In this document: positions 55,642 to 64,000 of the stretch, piece by piece
Layout of the letters: each line of letters begins with the position of its first letter
Position numbering within the stretch: the first letter of the stretch is position 1
Source of the DNA: Pseudomonas gingeri
Lineage (GTDB): Bacteria > Pseudomonadota > Gammaproteobacteria > Pseudomonadales > Pseudomonadaceae
DNA: 64,000 bases
Assembly: GCF_013386165.1 (NCBI RefSeq)
Contig: NZ_JACAOS010000001.1
Location: 707,229 to 771,228 of the forward strand
Reading direction: 5' to 3'
The notes under the pieces: generated by a model
Told to the model about the DNA's origin: nothing
Database searches by the model: none
What the model saw: only the letters and a program-made list of their open reading frames with translations
Program-made: the position numbers and the translations under genes

Positions 55642-58640
55642 ACTTGGCGCTCCATGGCCGTCGTTTGCTCGGGGAAAGTGATGGTGTACGGCTCGATTCC
55701 GCGCATCCGATCGAGGTCGGCTGCGATCTTGATGGCGGCGCCCAACTCGTCGACGCCCAGCTCTTGCATCACGTCGTATCGTTGTTTTTTCTCTTCGGGC
55801 TCGGTCATGGCCAGGGCGAGATACAGGCTCGGAGGAACTGCTCGGAACAGCACTTCCATGCTCTTCGATAGGATCACTCCCTCGGTGTATTTGCCGCTCT
55901 CCTTGCGGGCCGACAACATCAAGGACTTCTGAGCGGGTGTCAGTTCGCGGAACTTGGCAATTTTCTCCACTTCATCTGGAGGCATGTTCAAACAGATCCA
56001 CCACTCGATCATGTTCAGCATCGGCGCCGCGGCCGGCGGAAGGTCGTCGACGTTCTGCGTGGCCAACCAGAACCACGCACCGAGCTTTCGCCACATCTTG
56101 GTGATCTTGACTGCGTAGGGTGATAGCAGTGGGTTCTTGGTGATGATGTGTCCTTCGTCAGTGAGCTTGACGATCGGACGCCCCTTGTACTGATCACGTT
56201 CGGCGATGTTATTCACTGTATTCAGCAGTGAGATGTAGGCGATCGACAACTGCGCGTTGTAGCCCTCTCGGGCATAGGTGGCCAGGTCAACAATGGTGAT
56301 ATCGGCCTCGGGCCACGGCGTGCCCTCTCGGTTGAAAATTTCACCATCGGCGCCCATACAGAACATTTCCATGGCTTCGGCCATTTCCAACATGCGGTTC
56401 CGACGCGCTTCAGGCATCCCCTCTGTCATACCCGCCGCCTGCAGCGCATCGCGAATATCTTGCGTTAAAACCGTACGCTCAGCCGCCACACAAGTTTTCG
56501 CAGCCGCGAGGATGCAGTGGCGGATAGCACTTCGATCCGCTCGGGTGAGGCGTGCCTCTTCCTTTTCTTCGCCGCCAGTAATCATCAGGCGCGCAGCGAT
56601 CTCCAGTTCGCCCAGGATGTCGCGTTGATCATCCTCCTGGCTCCCGTCTTGACTGGTGGTGTGCGCGTCTGAGGAGTCCACATCATCCGCGTCGAGGACT
56701 TTGATCTGATCCGGTGCTTGAACCAGGCGCGCTGCGTCCGCAAAAGGAGCCAGGCTGACGCCCGAGCCGGGTGAGAGCTTGATGCGATTGACTGTCAGGC
56801 CCAGGCGCTGCGCGAACTCACCGGTCAATCCGAAGCTGTTGCCGGCTTCAACGATGAAAAGGCGCGGCCGGTAAATAGCGATCAATTGGTTGATCAAATT
56901 ATTCAAACTGGCGGACTTGCCAGAACCGGTCGGGCCGAACACGAATAGGTGTGCGTTCATCTGCCGATCCAGCTTGTTCAGTGGGTCGAAAGTCAGTGGG
57001 GCTCCGCCGCGGTTGAAAAAGGTGAGTCCTGGATGTCCCGTTCCTGTCGATCGTCCCCATACCGGCGCCAGGTTGGCGATATGCTGGGCAAACATCAGCT
57101 GGGTATACCACTGAAGTGCTCGGCGTTCATTGGGGTCAAAATTTCCTGGAAGCCACCGCAGATAGGAGTTCAGGGGGGCGACTTCATTGATCGGGTCCAC
57201 TGGCTCCATACCTGCACCCAGTAGTGCGTTGGCGAGCTGCAAGCTCCGTTCTTGCAGTTGAGCGTGATCCTGCCCCCGCAGATAGAAGGCTACGCTGCCC
57301 CGGTACAGCTTGTGCTTTCGCCCAAGGAACTCTCGTGCGGTCTTCACGTCTTCGCGGGTCAGGCTCGATGCTTGAGTATCACCGACGGCCTTGCGCGCCA
57401 AATTTTCCAGATGGCTCTCCAGTGTGTCCTGGGGGGTGATGATCAGTGTGATGCAGAGGATGGTGTCTTCCGGCATCTTGTCGAACAGCGCATTGAGTGC
57501 ATCCCCACCCTTGCGGGTCTCTCCGGTGATGTGCCCGGTCTTGGGGGGCTCTCTCAATCGATCAAGCATGACTACCCGGTGTGGGAGACCGTCGAAGTAC
57601 CAGAGCCCCGTGTCGGTGTCCGACAGTGGTTCGCGGTAGCACAGGTTTTGCGAGAAGTCTGTGCCGCTGGCCAGCGGCAGTTCGCCTTCCTCTGTCGCCG
57701 GGGCCTCTTTGCATACTGTCTCGTAGAACCGACGGATGTCTGCGTCTGAGGGGCCAAGATGGTCTGGACGAGGGTTGAACCAGTGGATAAGCCAATGGCG
57801 GATGGCATGACCATCCATGCGTTTGGTCCTGATGCCGGCGTTCGCCAGGCCGCCCACCAGGCGATCGCAAATTACCTTCAGGTAAGGACCTGGAGCCTGG
57901 CCGCGAACGTCTGCGTTATTGCCCTTGGTGCGTCGATAGACGACGAGTCGCACGCGGCGCTGCTGGCCTCTCCAGGGGAGCTGACTGACCTTTGTGTCTT
58001 CGAACAGACCACCAGGTTTGGAAATGGCCTCCAGGTGCTGTTTCATCAGCTTCAAGTAGAGCTCAGTAAATGCGCTGCCCCTGGCCCGTGGATGAATGTA
58101 GTTGTGCAATTGCTGCAGGTAATCGTCCCAACTGGTCTCGTCCTGGGCGTAGAGTTGCACGACCCACGGTGAGGTCTCCAGCTCATCACATGAGTCCTGC
58201 AGGGCGTTCTCCAACGCATCGCGGGCCTTGCGTAACCAGGCGGGATCTCGTCCTTCGGTCCCGATGGGTGTCAGCTCGAAGAATGCGGCGCGGGAAACAC
58301 CGTCCTCGAGGAGCATGGCTTTTTCCTCGGGTAGGTAGTCTACCCAGGGCAGCAGGTCCACGAACGAGGGATTGACCTCATACATCCGAGCCACATCGGC
58401 GGTCGTCGCCGGCTTTTTTTTCGGATTCCGCCAGTCATCTGGAGATGGGATGCCCAGGGCGGAGAGACGCTTAAAGTAGCGTTCGGTGATGGCTTCAAAC
58501 GACTCCGCCGCTGGCGTCTCGTGAGCCGCCTCTTCATTGGTGGCGAATGGGATCTCATGGCTGTCGGTTTCACCCGATTGAAGGCCAGGCTCTACTCGGT
58601 TTTGGCCCCGGTGTGCTTTGTAGCGTTCGAACAGCCCCAT
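55638..58640 (-). CDS. TraC/VirB4-like conjugative transfer ATPase (PFL_4706 family)
   Basis: This 1000-residue ATPase powers assembly of the mating channel and pilus. Walker A is FGPTGSGKSASLNNL (near residue 565), and Walker B lies in GRPIVKLTDEGHII, followed by WFWLATQNVDDLP, the motif C region. The N-terminal half is the TraC-type domain. The length and order (lipoprotein upstream, small gene and DsbA downstream) match the Pf-5 type ICE ATPase. It overlaps the next gene by 4 bases. Confidence 0.92.
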   Translation of the reverse strand: MGLFERYKAHRGQNRVEPGLQSGETDSHEIPFATNEEAAHETPAAESFEAITERYFKRLSALGIPSPDDWRNPKKKPATTADVARMYEVNPSFVDLLPWVDYLPEEKAMLLEDGVSRAAFFELTPIGTEGRDPAWLRKARDALENALQDSCDELETSPWVVQLYAQDETSWDDYLQQLHNYIHPRARGSAFTELYLKLMKQHLEAISKPGGLFEDTKVSQLPWRGQQRRVRLVVYRRTKGNNADVRGQAPGPYLKVICDRLVGGLANAGIRTKRMDGHAIRHWLIHWFNPRPDHLGPSDADIRRFYETVCKEAPATEEGELPLASGTDFSQNLCYREPLSDTDTGLWYFDGLPHRVVMLDRLREPPKTGHITGETRKGGDALNALFDKMPEDTILCITLIITPQDTLESHLENLARKAVGDTQASSLTREDVKTAREFLGRKHKLYRGSVAFYLRGQDHAQLQERSLQLANALLGAGMEPVDPINEVAPLNSYLRWLPGNFDPNERRALQWYTQLMFAQHIANLAPVWGRSTGTGHPGLTFFNRGGAPLTFDPLNKLDRQMNAHLFVFGPTGSGKSASLNNLINQLIAIYRPRLFIVEAGNSFGLTGEFAQRLGLTVNRIKLSPGSGVSLAPFADAARLVQAPDQIKVLDADDVDSSDAHTTSQDGSQEDDQRDILGELEIAARLMITGGEEKEEARLTRADRSAIRHCILAAAKTCVAAERTVLTQDIRDALQAAGMTEGMPEARRNRMLEMAEAMEMFCMGADGEIFNREGTPWPEADITIVDLATYAREGYNAQLSIAYISLLNTVNNIAERDQYKGRPIVKLTDEGHIITKNPLLSPYAVKITKMWRKLGAWFWLATQNVDDLPPAAAPMLNMIEWWICLNMPPDEVEKIAKFRELTPAQKSLMLSARKESGKYTEGVILSKSMEVLFRAVPPSLYLALAMTEPEEKKQRYDVMQELGVDELGAAIKIAADLDRMRGIEPYTITFPEQTTAMERQV

Positions 58641-59081
58641 TCAGTATTCCTCCGTCCGTTCGCCTGGCATGGCGTACTGCACGCGTTGGTAAAGTGGAAA
58701 TACGGTGGTGTATCCCGGCACGGGGGCAGGGTCTGAACCTGCGAGGTGGGGAAAGATGTACATCACCAGGTCTGGATTGGGCAGGCGCTTGAACTGGCTG
58801 TAGATCTCGTTCTGCGCCGTGCGGGTGAATGTGGCGTTCTCTTCCATCGGACGCGCCTGGCTGGGCTCCAGTGGCCTGCGTAGGGATTGCCGAGCGTCTA
58901 GCAGTTGGCGACTGCTGGCACTACCTGCCGATCCGCTACTACCCTGATTCCAGACGTCCATCATGTTGTTGTCCCCGTGAGGGAGCATTTCTTCCTTGCT
59001 TGTGGAGCACCCTGTGGCCAAGACAAAGGCCAGGCAGGCGCCAACCCTCAGACAGCACTCAGTCGAGATTTTCAGAGGCAT
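58641..59081 (-). CDS. Conjugative transfer region lipoprotein
   Basis: This 146-residue exported lipoprotein has the lipobox LATGC (Cys at about residue 25). The C-terminal segment (PNPDLVMYIFPHLAGSDPAPVPGYTTVFPLYQRVQYAMPGE) is typical of the TIGR03751 ICE lipoprotein. It is TraV-like in position and probably anchors the channel core in the outer membrane. It overlaps the TraB-like gene by 23 bases. Confidence 0.87.
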   Translation of the reverse strand: MPLKISTECCLRVGACLAFVLATGCSTSKEEMLPHGDNNMMDVWNQGSSGSAGSASSRQLLDARQSLRRPLEPSQARPMEENATFTRTAQNEIYSQFKRLPNPDLVMYIFPHLAGSDPAPVPGYTTVFPLYQRVQYAMPGERTEEY

Positions 59082-60552
59082 GACTGGCTCCAGTGTTGTA
59101 GTTGACCTTGCGGCCCTTGAGTTCGTAGTCGATGGTCAGTTGCTGATCCAGATGCACCGCGACCTTTGCCCCGGGCTGGACGTACACGGCGGCGAAGGCT
59201 TGGCCATAGAGTTTGTTCACCCAGCTGGAGACGTCGTTGACACCCTGGCCAATGATCTTGCCCATGGCTTCACCGCCCGACAGCCCAACGGTCCCTACTG
59301 CGCCGGTTTGTGTGTTCGTGAACGAGCTGCCATTCGGGTCCGACTTGATCAGAGACGCGGCGCCGGCGCCGGCGGCGGTGATCAGGACTTGAGAGCCGAT
59401 GTACTGGGTGGCGTTGCTTTTACGTTCACCGCTGATGCAGGGAATGCCATACGCATCGCTGATCCAGCCGAGGCCCCCCTGGATTGATTGCTGATTGTTG
59501 TTCTGGTTGCTCTGGCCGTTCTGGTTACCATTGGTTTCTTCGGGCGGTGCCGGCAGCGTGCGGATGGTGCCGTCGTTGAAAACGAAGGTCAGGCTCCGGA
59601 TCTGCCCGCGCACGCAAGAGAGTGTCCAGTCGCCAGAGGCGGTACCACTTGCCACGGCACCGGCGACATCGGGCAGGTCGATGCCGTTGGCTGTCAGGTT
59701 GTCCGGGCCGATCAGCACCTTGAATGGATACGGATCGTTGACGGTGCCATCAATCGGCACCCGGCCGATCAAGGCGGACATGGCCACCGACCCCATCAAT
59801 GTTGAGTTCTGGGGCAGGGTGTAGACCTTGCGGACTTGCTTACGGGCATCCTGAGGCGAGATCTCGTTCGCCACGTTCTGTGCTCCGGTGCTCAGGGCAT
59901 TCTGACCACGGTCCAGGGTTGGGCCGAAGGACGTGGGGAAGTTGAATCCATTTGCGGTCTGATTTGACCCCGCTGGAATCGGTTTGCCGCTGACGTCGAC
60001 CGGGGTTGCGTCCTGAGGTTCAATCCAGACGATGTCGAGACTGTGCGCTCCTTGAAAGTTTTGGCCATCACCAGGTTGTACCCCAAAACCGATGGGCAGG
60101 TCCGAGGCGCCCCCGGGAGTACCTTCGGTGTTTTGCTTGTTGCTGAGTGCGTTGAGTTGCTTTTGCAACGTTTCCACGATGCTTTGGTTTTGCCGCTGCG
60201 ACTCCTGTTTGAGCGACTCTCGTGCGCTATCCAGCTTGCTGTCCATGTTTTTGTCGATGTTTTGCAGGCGTTTTTGCAGTTCATCGTTTTGTTGTTTTAA
60301 ATCATTATTGTTCGTGAGGGACTTGGCGACCTCAGCTTTAAGCTGCTTGCTCTCGGCAACAATTGTCCGCAGCGTGTCAGTTGGGGTGTCCCCGTCGACA
60401 CCCAGCGTCTTGCCCTGGCCTTGGGTCAGCGGTGCTGGACCCACTGGACCTTCCTGTTTCGAGCTTCCGCCACTGAACATCTTGACCAGGATGATAATGG
60501 CGAGAATTGAGAATGGGATGACCAGGTACTTGAGAACCGGATTATTCTTCAC
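59059..60552 (-). CDS. TraB/VirB10-like channel protein (PFL_4705 family)
   Basis: The 497-residue protein has one N-terminal membrane helix (YLVIPFSILAIIILVKMF), a coiled coil (about residues 65-125), a Gln/Asn-rich linker and a C-terminal beta domain (GSVAMSALIGRVPIDGTVNDPYPFKVLIGP...). This is the plan of TraB/VirB10 proteins, which span the envelope in the channel core. The gene overlaps the TraK-like gene by 11 bases. Confidence 0.9.
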   Translation of the reverse strand: MKNNPVLKYLVIPFSILAIIILVKMFSGGSSKQEGPVGPAPLTQGQGKTLGVDGDTPTDTLRTIVAESKQLKAEVAKSLTNNNDLKQQNDELQKRLQNIDKNMDSKLDSARESLKQESQRQNQSIVETLQKQLNALSNKQNTEGTPGGASDLPIGFGVQPGDGQNFQGAHSLDIVWIEPQDATPVDVSGKPIPAGSNQTANGFNFPTSFGPTLDRGQNALSTGAQNVANEISPQDARKQVRKVYTLPQNSTLMGSVAMSALIGRVPIDGTVNDPYPFKVLIGPDNLTANGIDLPDVAGAVASGTASGDWTLSCVRGQIRSLTFVFNDGTIRTLPAPPEETNGNQNGQSNQNNNQQSIQGGLGWISDAYGIPCISGERKSNATQYIGSQVLITAAGAGAASLIKSDPNGSSFTNTQTGAVGTVGLSGGEAMGKIIGQGVNDVSSWVNKLYGQAFAAVYVQPGAKVAVHLDQQLTIDYELKGRKVNYNTGASHASENLD

Positions 60553-61447
60553 GGCGCCCTCCTTTTGGGTCGATCTGTCCGACGGCCGATGGCAGCAACG
60601 ACTCTGCTAACCCATGCCCACGGGTGACCAGGTAGACCGTCGTCGTATCACTTGCATCGCCCATTGCTCCGAGGTAAGGATGCTGGAATGTGGCGGTCAC
60701 GAAGTTGCCCATGAGATCTCTGGGGTCCATCGTCATGTGCTGGGCGCTGGTGTTGCGCAGTTTCACTGCCGTGACCCAGTAGCCGTCCAACCGCCATGCG
60801 CCCAAGGCTGTCGCTTCTACGGGAAGTGTGGGTAATAAGGTGGCGAGATCCAGGCGGTGGTTGATGTTGACCTGGGATATACCCTCCACGGCTTCTACCG
60901 TGCGCAGTGGGGCGTACAGCATCTGGGCTGCATATCGAGTGATCACCACGGGTATTGGCGTCTCACGTCGAGCAGGTGGAGGATCCTCGCTCGTATCCTG
61001 TTCGCTGGCGGTAGGAGATGGGGCGGTGCGGTTGCCTGCAGCCTTGACCGGGGTGTTGCCTTGTCCATACCGCGTGGCTGGACTCTCGCCGGCGACGATC
61101 TTGGCCGGTTCCAGAACCGGTTGATTTGCGCCTCCCGCTGTCGCGGCGATATCGACCAGCATGATCTCTCCAGAGGTCATGTTCTGCAGTTGCAGGCGGG
61201 TGGGCTCGATCGGCTCCTTGGCAAGTAGATACACGGCTCCTCCGGTACTTTGCACCCGCAGTTTGTCGGCCAGGCTGCGCGGGATTCCCACGCGAACATT
61301 CTGATCGACGAAGACGATCCGTTCTTGACCGACTATCAATGGCACGGCCAGTGGGATGCGCTCCCAGCGCAGAATTTCCACCGCCGAGGCTGGCTGCGCA
61401 TATCCAGCAATGAGTACGCCGGCAATCAATAAGGCTCGGATAATCAC
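60542..61447 (-). CDS. TraK/VirB9-like secretin protein (PFL_4704 family)
   Basis: The 301-residue exported protein has a signal peptide (MIIRALLIAGVLIAGYAQPASA|VEIL). The N-terminal domain (WERIPLAVPLIVGQERIVFVDQNVRVGIP) and C-terminal beta part (MTMDPRDLMGNFVTATFQHPYL) match TIGR03749 proteins. TraK-type proteins ring the TraB core at the outer membrane. It overlaps both neighbours. Confidence 0.88.
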   Translation of the reverse strand: MIIRALLIAGVLIAGYAQPASAVEILRWERIPLAVPLIVGQERIVFVDQNVRVGIPRSLADKLRVQSTGGAVYLLAKEPIEPTRLQLQNMTSGEIMLVDIAATAGGANQPVLEPAKIVAGESPATRYGQGNTPVKAAGNRTAPSPTASEQDTSEDPPPARRETPIPVVITRYAAQMLYAPLRTVEAVEGISQVNINHRLDLATLLPTLPVEATALGAWRLDGYWVTAVKLRNTSAQHMTMDPRDLMGNFVTATFQHPYLGAMGDASDTTTVYLVTRGHGLAESLLPSAVGQIDPKGGRREE

Positions 61448-62097
61448 TTGCGGCCCCCTGGAGCTGGTTCGGCGGAGGTTTCGATGCGTTGCGGGTTGCT
61501 GCTGTAGCAGTCCCAGGCCAGGCCGAAGGGGTTCTTCTCGGGATCGACGTCCGACCGGATGATATGCAGGGGGTAACGTGCTACGGCACGCTTCACCAGC
61601 TCGCCGCCGTAATGTTCATCTGCGCTGATATCGAGATTTATCGTCCAGTCGTTGAAACTGTTCTGCATAACATGCTGTTCTTGTTTGTCGTCGAGACCGC
61701 GACCAGGGATCTCGAAGACACCGCGCTCGCGTTTTCGCAGCTCCCCGCTATTACGGCGCAACTCGAAGTCCTTCTGCAGATAGGCCTTGCAACTAGGCGT
61801 CAGATAGCCTGTCAGACGAGCGATGTTGTCCTCGTAGTCCGTTTCACCGTCCGTTGGCCAACGGTTCATCTGCTGAAAGATGTACAGCCCAAACGAGTAC
61901 ACCGACTCCGGCGGGATATCCCACCATTTACGGGTGCTACCCGATCGGAGATCAGGCGGGACGTGGATTGTCAGGTCGTGCGGTGCGCTCTGCCATCCGT
62001 ACGCCATCCACAAGCCGAGTACGATCTGCAGGCCAATGACCAGGCGCAGGCTGTAGATGTGAGCCTGTTGCGAATCAACTTTCTTACGATAGCTCAT
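61444..62097 (-). CDS. TraE/VirB5-position membrane protein (PFL_4703 family)
   Basis: The 217-residue protein starts MSYRKKVDSQQAHIYSLRLVIGLQIVLGLWMAYGWQSAP, with one membrane helix followed by a periplasmic domain holding PPESVYSFGLYIFQQMNRWPTDGETDYEDNI, as in TIGR03746/TraE-like proteins. I chose the ATG that overlaps the upstream stop (ATGA); a start 33 bases earlier lies inside the previous gene. Confidence 0.87.
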   Translation of the reverse strand: MSYRKKVDSQQAHIYSLRLVIGLQIVLGLWMAYGWQSAPHDLTIHVPPDLRSGSTRKWWDIPPESVYSFGLYIFQQMNRWPTDGETDYEDNIARLTGYLTPSCKAYLQKDFELRRNSGELRKRERGVFEIPGRGLDDKQEQHVMQNSFNDWTINLDISADEHYGGELVKRAVARYPLHIIRSDVDPEKNPFGLAWDCYSSNPQRIETSAEPAPGGRK

Positions 62098-62480
62098 GCA
62101 CCTGCACCCTCCGTGCGATGGCAGGTCCACGTGCCATCGCGTGTGATGAGTCGGGAGGCATTCAAGGTTGGGAAGTGTCGGGCGATGTTCAGTTCGAACT
62201 GGCGATATACCCAGGTCTCAGGTCGACCGCGCTTTATGTTGCGCAGGAAGCGACTGGCAACGGTCAGCCCGAGGACACCGCCAATCAGAGCCCCAGCGAT
62301 GATGAGTGCCCAAATATGGGTCAGGATCGTCAGGGGAATACCTAGGATGAATCCGGCAATGCCACTGAAGAAAACGGTTGCCCACATTTCGTCGGCTGTG
62401 AGGCCACCCATCACCACTGGCTGGTTGTTGAGCCTGCCGGGCAGGAAACTCAAAGTGCCATCATCAAGTATGTCTGCCAT
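62094..62480 (-). CDS. TraL-like small membrane protein (PFL_4702 family, DUF3487)
   Basis: The 128-residue protein has a short N-terminus (LSFLPGRLNNQPVVMGGLTADE), two membrane helices (about residues 37-75) and a C-terminal soluble part (RPETWVYRQFELNIARHF). It corresponds in size and position to TraL of F-like systems, an inner-membrane channel part. Confidence 0.88.
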   Translation of the reverse strand: MADILDDGTLSFLPGRLNNQPVVMGGLTADEMWATVFFSGIAGFILGIPLTILTHIWALIIAGALIGGVLGLTVASRFLRNIKRGRPETWVYRQFELNIARHFPTLNASRLITRDGTWTCHRTEGAGA

Positions 62481-62492
62481 ATCCAGCTCCCG

Positions 62493-62831
62493 TTACAAGA
62501 TGCTGGTGGCTTGGGTGACTAGGTAGACACCTATTCCTAGGATCGCAGCCCCGACGCAGGCGGTGGCCCCGAGGTCCCGCCACTTCTTCTTGCCGTCGTG
62601 AATATCGTGATAAACACCGAATGCATGCCATGCAACACCGAGGAACATCACGCCTAGGAGTGCCAAACCGATCAGCATGAAACCGTCAAAACCATAGTTC
62701 TGCATTGTTTGTAGAATGCTGCCGCCTTGGCCGCGGGTGGGTGGCTGAGCTTGCGGCAGGGCCGCTAGGGCCAGTTGTGGGAGCGTAATCAACCCTGCAA
62801 CGGCATAGAGTGTTTGTTTGAGTCGAGACAT
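62493..62831 (-). CDS. ICE membrane protein, PFL_4701 family
   Basis: The 112-residue protein has a signal sequence (to about LALAALP), then two hydrophobic helices (FDGFMLIGLALLGVMFLGVAW, LGATACVGAAILGIGVYLV). It is pilin-sized and pilin-like and matches TIGR03745. It might be the pilus subunit of this transfer system. Confidence 0.85.
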   Translation of the reverse strand: MSRLKQTLYAVAGLITLPQLALAALPQAQPPTRGQGGSILQTMQNYGFDGFMLIGLALLGVMFLGVAWHAFGVYHDIHDGKKKWRDLGATACVGAAILGIGVYLVTQATSIL

Positions 62832-62849
62832 GGTTGAACTCCAATAGGG

Positions 62850-63089
62850 TTAGCTGAGTAGAAAAAAAGTGATGATCATGCAGAGCAGCAGGATGCGAAC
62901 AACTGAGGCGGCGGCGATGGATTTATCAAGGTTGTTTGTTGCCCAGCCCCGATAGCAGCTATAGATCGCCCAGGCGCCCCAAAGAAACGTTACGGCCACG
63001 GCACATCCAACGAAGAACACGTAGCTGACAGACGCAGGGAATCCTCCAGCAGCCAGAAAGGCCGTGGTTTGGGCTCCGCTCATGCTCAC
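62850..63089 (-). CDS. ICE membrane protein, PFL_4700 family
   Basis: The 79-residue protein has two hydrophobic helices (ASVSYVFFVGCAVAVTFLWGAW, SVVRILLLCMIITFFLL). It matches TIGR03758 in size and place. The gene overlaps the RAQPRD gene by 4 bases. Confidence 0.85.
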   Translation of the reverse strand: MSMSGAQTTAFLAAGGFPASVSYVFFVGCAVAVTFLWGAWAIYSCYRGWATNNLDKSIAAASVVRILLLCMIITFFLLS

Positions 63090-63442
63090 GGTTTACGTCC
63101 TTGCTTCAGGGTGTAATCGCCAGAAATCTCGGCGGGGTCGCGTGGCTGGGCTCGACTCGGGGTCAAGTAGCCCTCCAGGCCGTGGCGGATGTGTTCGATG
63201 TCACCGGCGAAGCGCTGATAATCGAAGAAGTAGCGCTTTCCTGGTTCATCGGCGACTGCCGCGCTGCGGCGGGCGGTGTCCTCCAGCGCGTTCAACTGGC
63301 GGATCATCACTTCCAAGTTCGCCTGTTCGGATGCCGAGGCTGCCGACGCATGGGGGACGTGCAAGCCGCAGCCAAGCAGTGCGATCAGGCCTGTTCGGGC
63401 AAGGCGGTAAGTGAGTGCAGTGAGGGACTGATACGGGTTCAC
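63086..63442 (-). CDS. RAQPRD family ICE protein (PFL_4699)
   Basis: The 118-residue exported protein has a signal peptide (to about residue 34), a helical middle (EQANLEVMIRQLNALEDTARRSAAV) and the name-giving motif SRAQPRDPAEISGDY near the end. The motif makes the family clear. It is found only in these transfer operons, and its exact role is unknown. Confidence 0.93.
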   Translation of the reverse strand: MNPYQSLTALTYRLARTGLIALLGCGLHVPHASAASASEQANLEVMIRQLNALEDTARRSAAVADEPGKRYFFDYQRFAGDIEHIRHGLEGYLTPSRAQPRDPAEISGDYTLKQGRKP

Positions 63443-63555
63443 GGCTAGGCTCTGGTAATTCCTGTTACCAACAGCTTGCCGGGTTCAGCCAGGCGCTCGC
63501 CGCAAGAAATCCATAATCGGCTCGTTATGGATTTCTTCCGGCTCCGTCGAGTCCA

Positions 63556-63867
63556 TCAATCGCTGGGGATTAGACGTTTGAAGAACAGCAGGTAGCCGGT
63601 GGGCAGAGCGATCCCATACGCCCACCCTTGTGCATTGTGGTTGCCGATCTTGATTTCGCCCTTGACCACCGGCTGGACGCTGACGAGCTCCCAGCCCTCG
63701 CGGCCCAGTCGGGCAAGACGTTCCTTGTGCTCCGAGTCTTGCAGAAAGGCCTGAATGTCCGGCTCGGTTGTCGGCTCTTCAGTTTTGAACACCAGGTAGT
63801 TTTTGGTATTCACGCGGTAGAGAAGGGGGGCGAATTCAGAGTGGTATTCGAATGCCTGCTGGCTCAT
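63556..63867 (-). CDS. Small ICE protein with a DUF4177-like segment
   Basis: The 103-residue soluble protein contains LARLGREGWELVSVQPVVKG and a final strand GYLLFFKRLIPS, a pattern seen in small DUF4177-like proteins. It lies 113 bases upstream of the RAQPRD gene in the same direction. The function is not known. Confidence 0.6.
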   Translation of the reverse strand: MSQQAFEYHSEFAPLLYRVNTKNYLVFKTEEPTTEPDIQAFLQDSEHKERLARLGREGWELVSVQPVVKGEIKIGNHNAQGWAYGIALPTGYLLFFKRLIPSD

Positions 63868-63901
63868 GTCAACAACCTCGATGTTCGGAGTTGACAGACT
63901 T

Positions 63902-64000
63902 TCAGTTCGGCGCGCGCGTGGGCAATCGAAAATAGGTGGTCTCTATGCGCGGGATTTCTGCGGAGTAGTACGAGCATCGACGTAGCGCTGCAGGATCGAC
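63902..64000 (-). CDS. 3' end of a minus-strand ICE gene (partial)
   Basis: The last 32 codons of an open frame enter from the right edge and end with IPRIETTYFRLPTRAPN and TGA. Composition and direction suit the next ICE gene of the operon, but the product cannot be named from so little. Confidence 0.4.
   Translation of the reverse strand, partial: VDPAALRRCSYYSAEIPRIETTYFRLPTRAPN

Overview
The window is a piece of a Pseudomonas chromosome, most likely from the P. fluorescens group. The first 18.4 kb is GC-rich and keeps the gene order that I recall from P. aeruginosa PA0958 to PA0976.1: oprD, HIT protein, slyX, cold-shock protein, Dps-like protein, aspS, yebC/pmpR, ruvCAB, ybgC-tolQRAB-pal-cpoB, queE-queC, tRNA-Lys(TTT). 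This part is ordinary core genome: outer-membrane uptake, aspartyl-tRNA synthesis, Holliday-junction resolution, the Tol-Pal envelope machine and queuosine synthesis.

At the tRNA-Lys gene (18365-18440) an integrative and conjugative element (ICE) of the PAPI-1/pKLC102/Pf-5 type begins and runs past the end of the window. Its first genes are a tyrosine integrase and a MobH/TraI_2-type relaxase. A short accessory block follows: a HEPN-like protein, an AbiJ-NTD4 protein, a small membrane protein and a ParDE toxin-antitoxin pair. Then comes the mating-pair-formation operon on the minus strand, in two blocks: 25.6-30.3 kb (TraG-N, a small membrane protein, PFL_4711-, PFL_4710- and PFL_4709-like proteins) and 54.7-63.9 kb (DsbA-like protein, TraC-like ATPase, lipoprotein, PFL_4705 to PFL_4699-like proteins).

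Between the two blocks sits about 24 kb of cargo that splits this operon. From left to right it holds small genes and debris (30.3-32.7 kb); an IS21-family element with two extra passenger genes (32.7-36.9 kb); a frameshifted IS256-family element (37.2-38.6 kb); a Gabija-like OLD-nuclease/UvrD-helicase pair (39.0-43.3 kb); an AT-rich Ser/Thr kinase plus repeat-protein operon bracketed by two near-identical 180-bp miniature inverted-repeat elements (43.6-47.3 kb); and a fluoride-resistance island (47.4-54.2 kb). The island has two fluoride riboswitches, a CrcB channel, a CLC-F antiporter, two DUF190 proteins, and second copies of two classical fluoride targets, enolase and inorganic pyrophosphatase.

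The cargo ends with a solitary IS21-type multi-repeat end (54529-54591) in the same orientation as the right end of the complete IS21 element. The left end at 32721 and this distant right end could therefore delimit a 21.9-kb unit mobilised by the same transposase. The best candidate for an undescribed system is the MITE-bracketed kinase/repeat-protein operon. The best-supported functional module is the fluoride island. All family assignments come from reading motifs and gene order; no database search was run.
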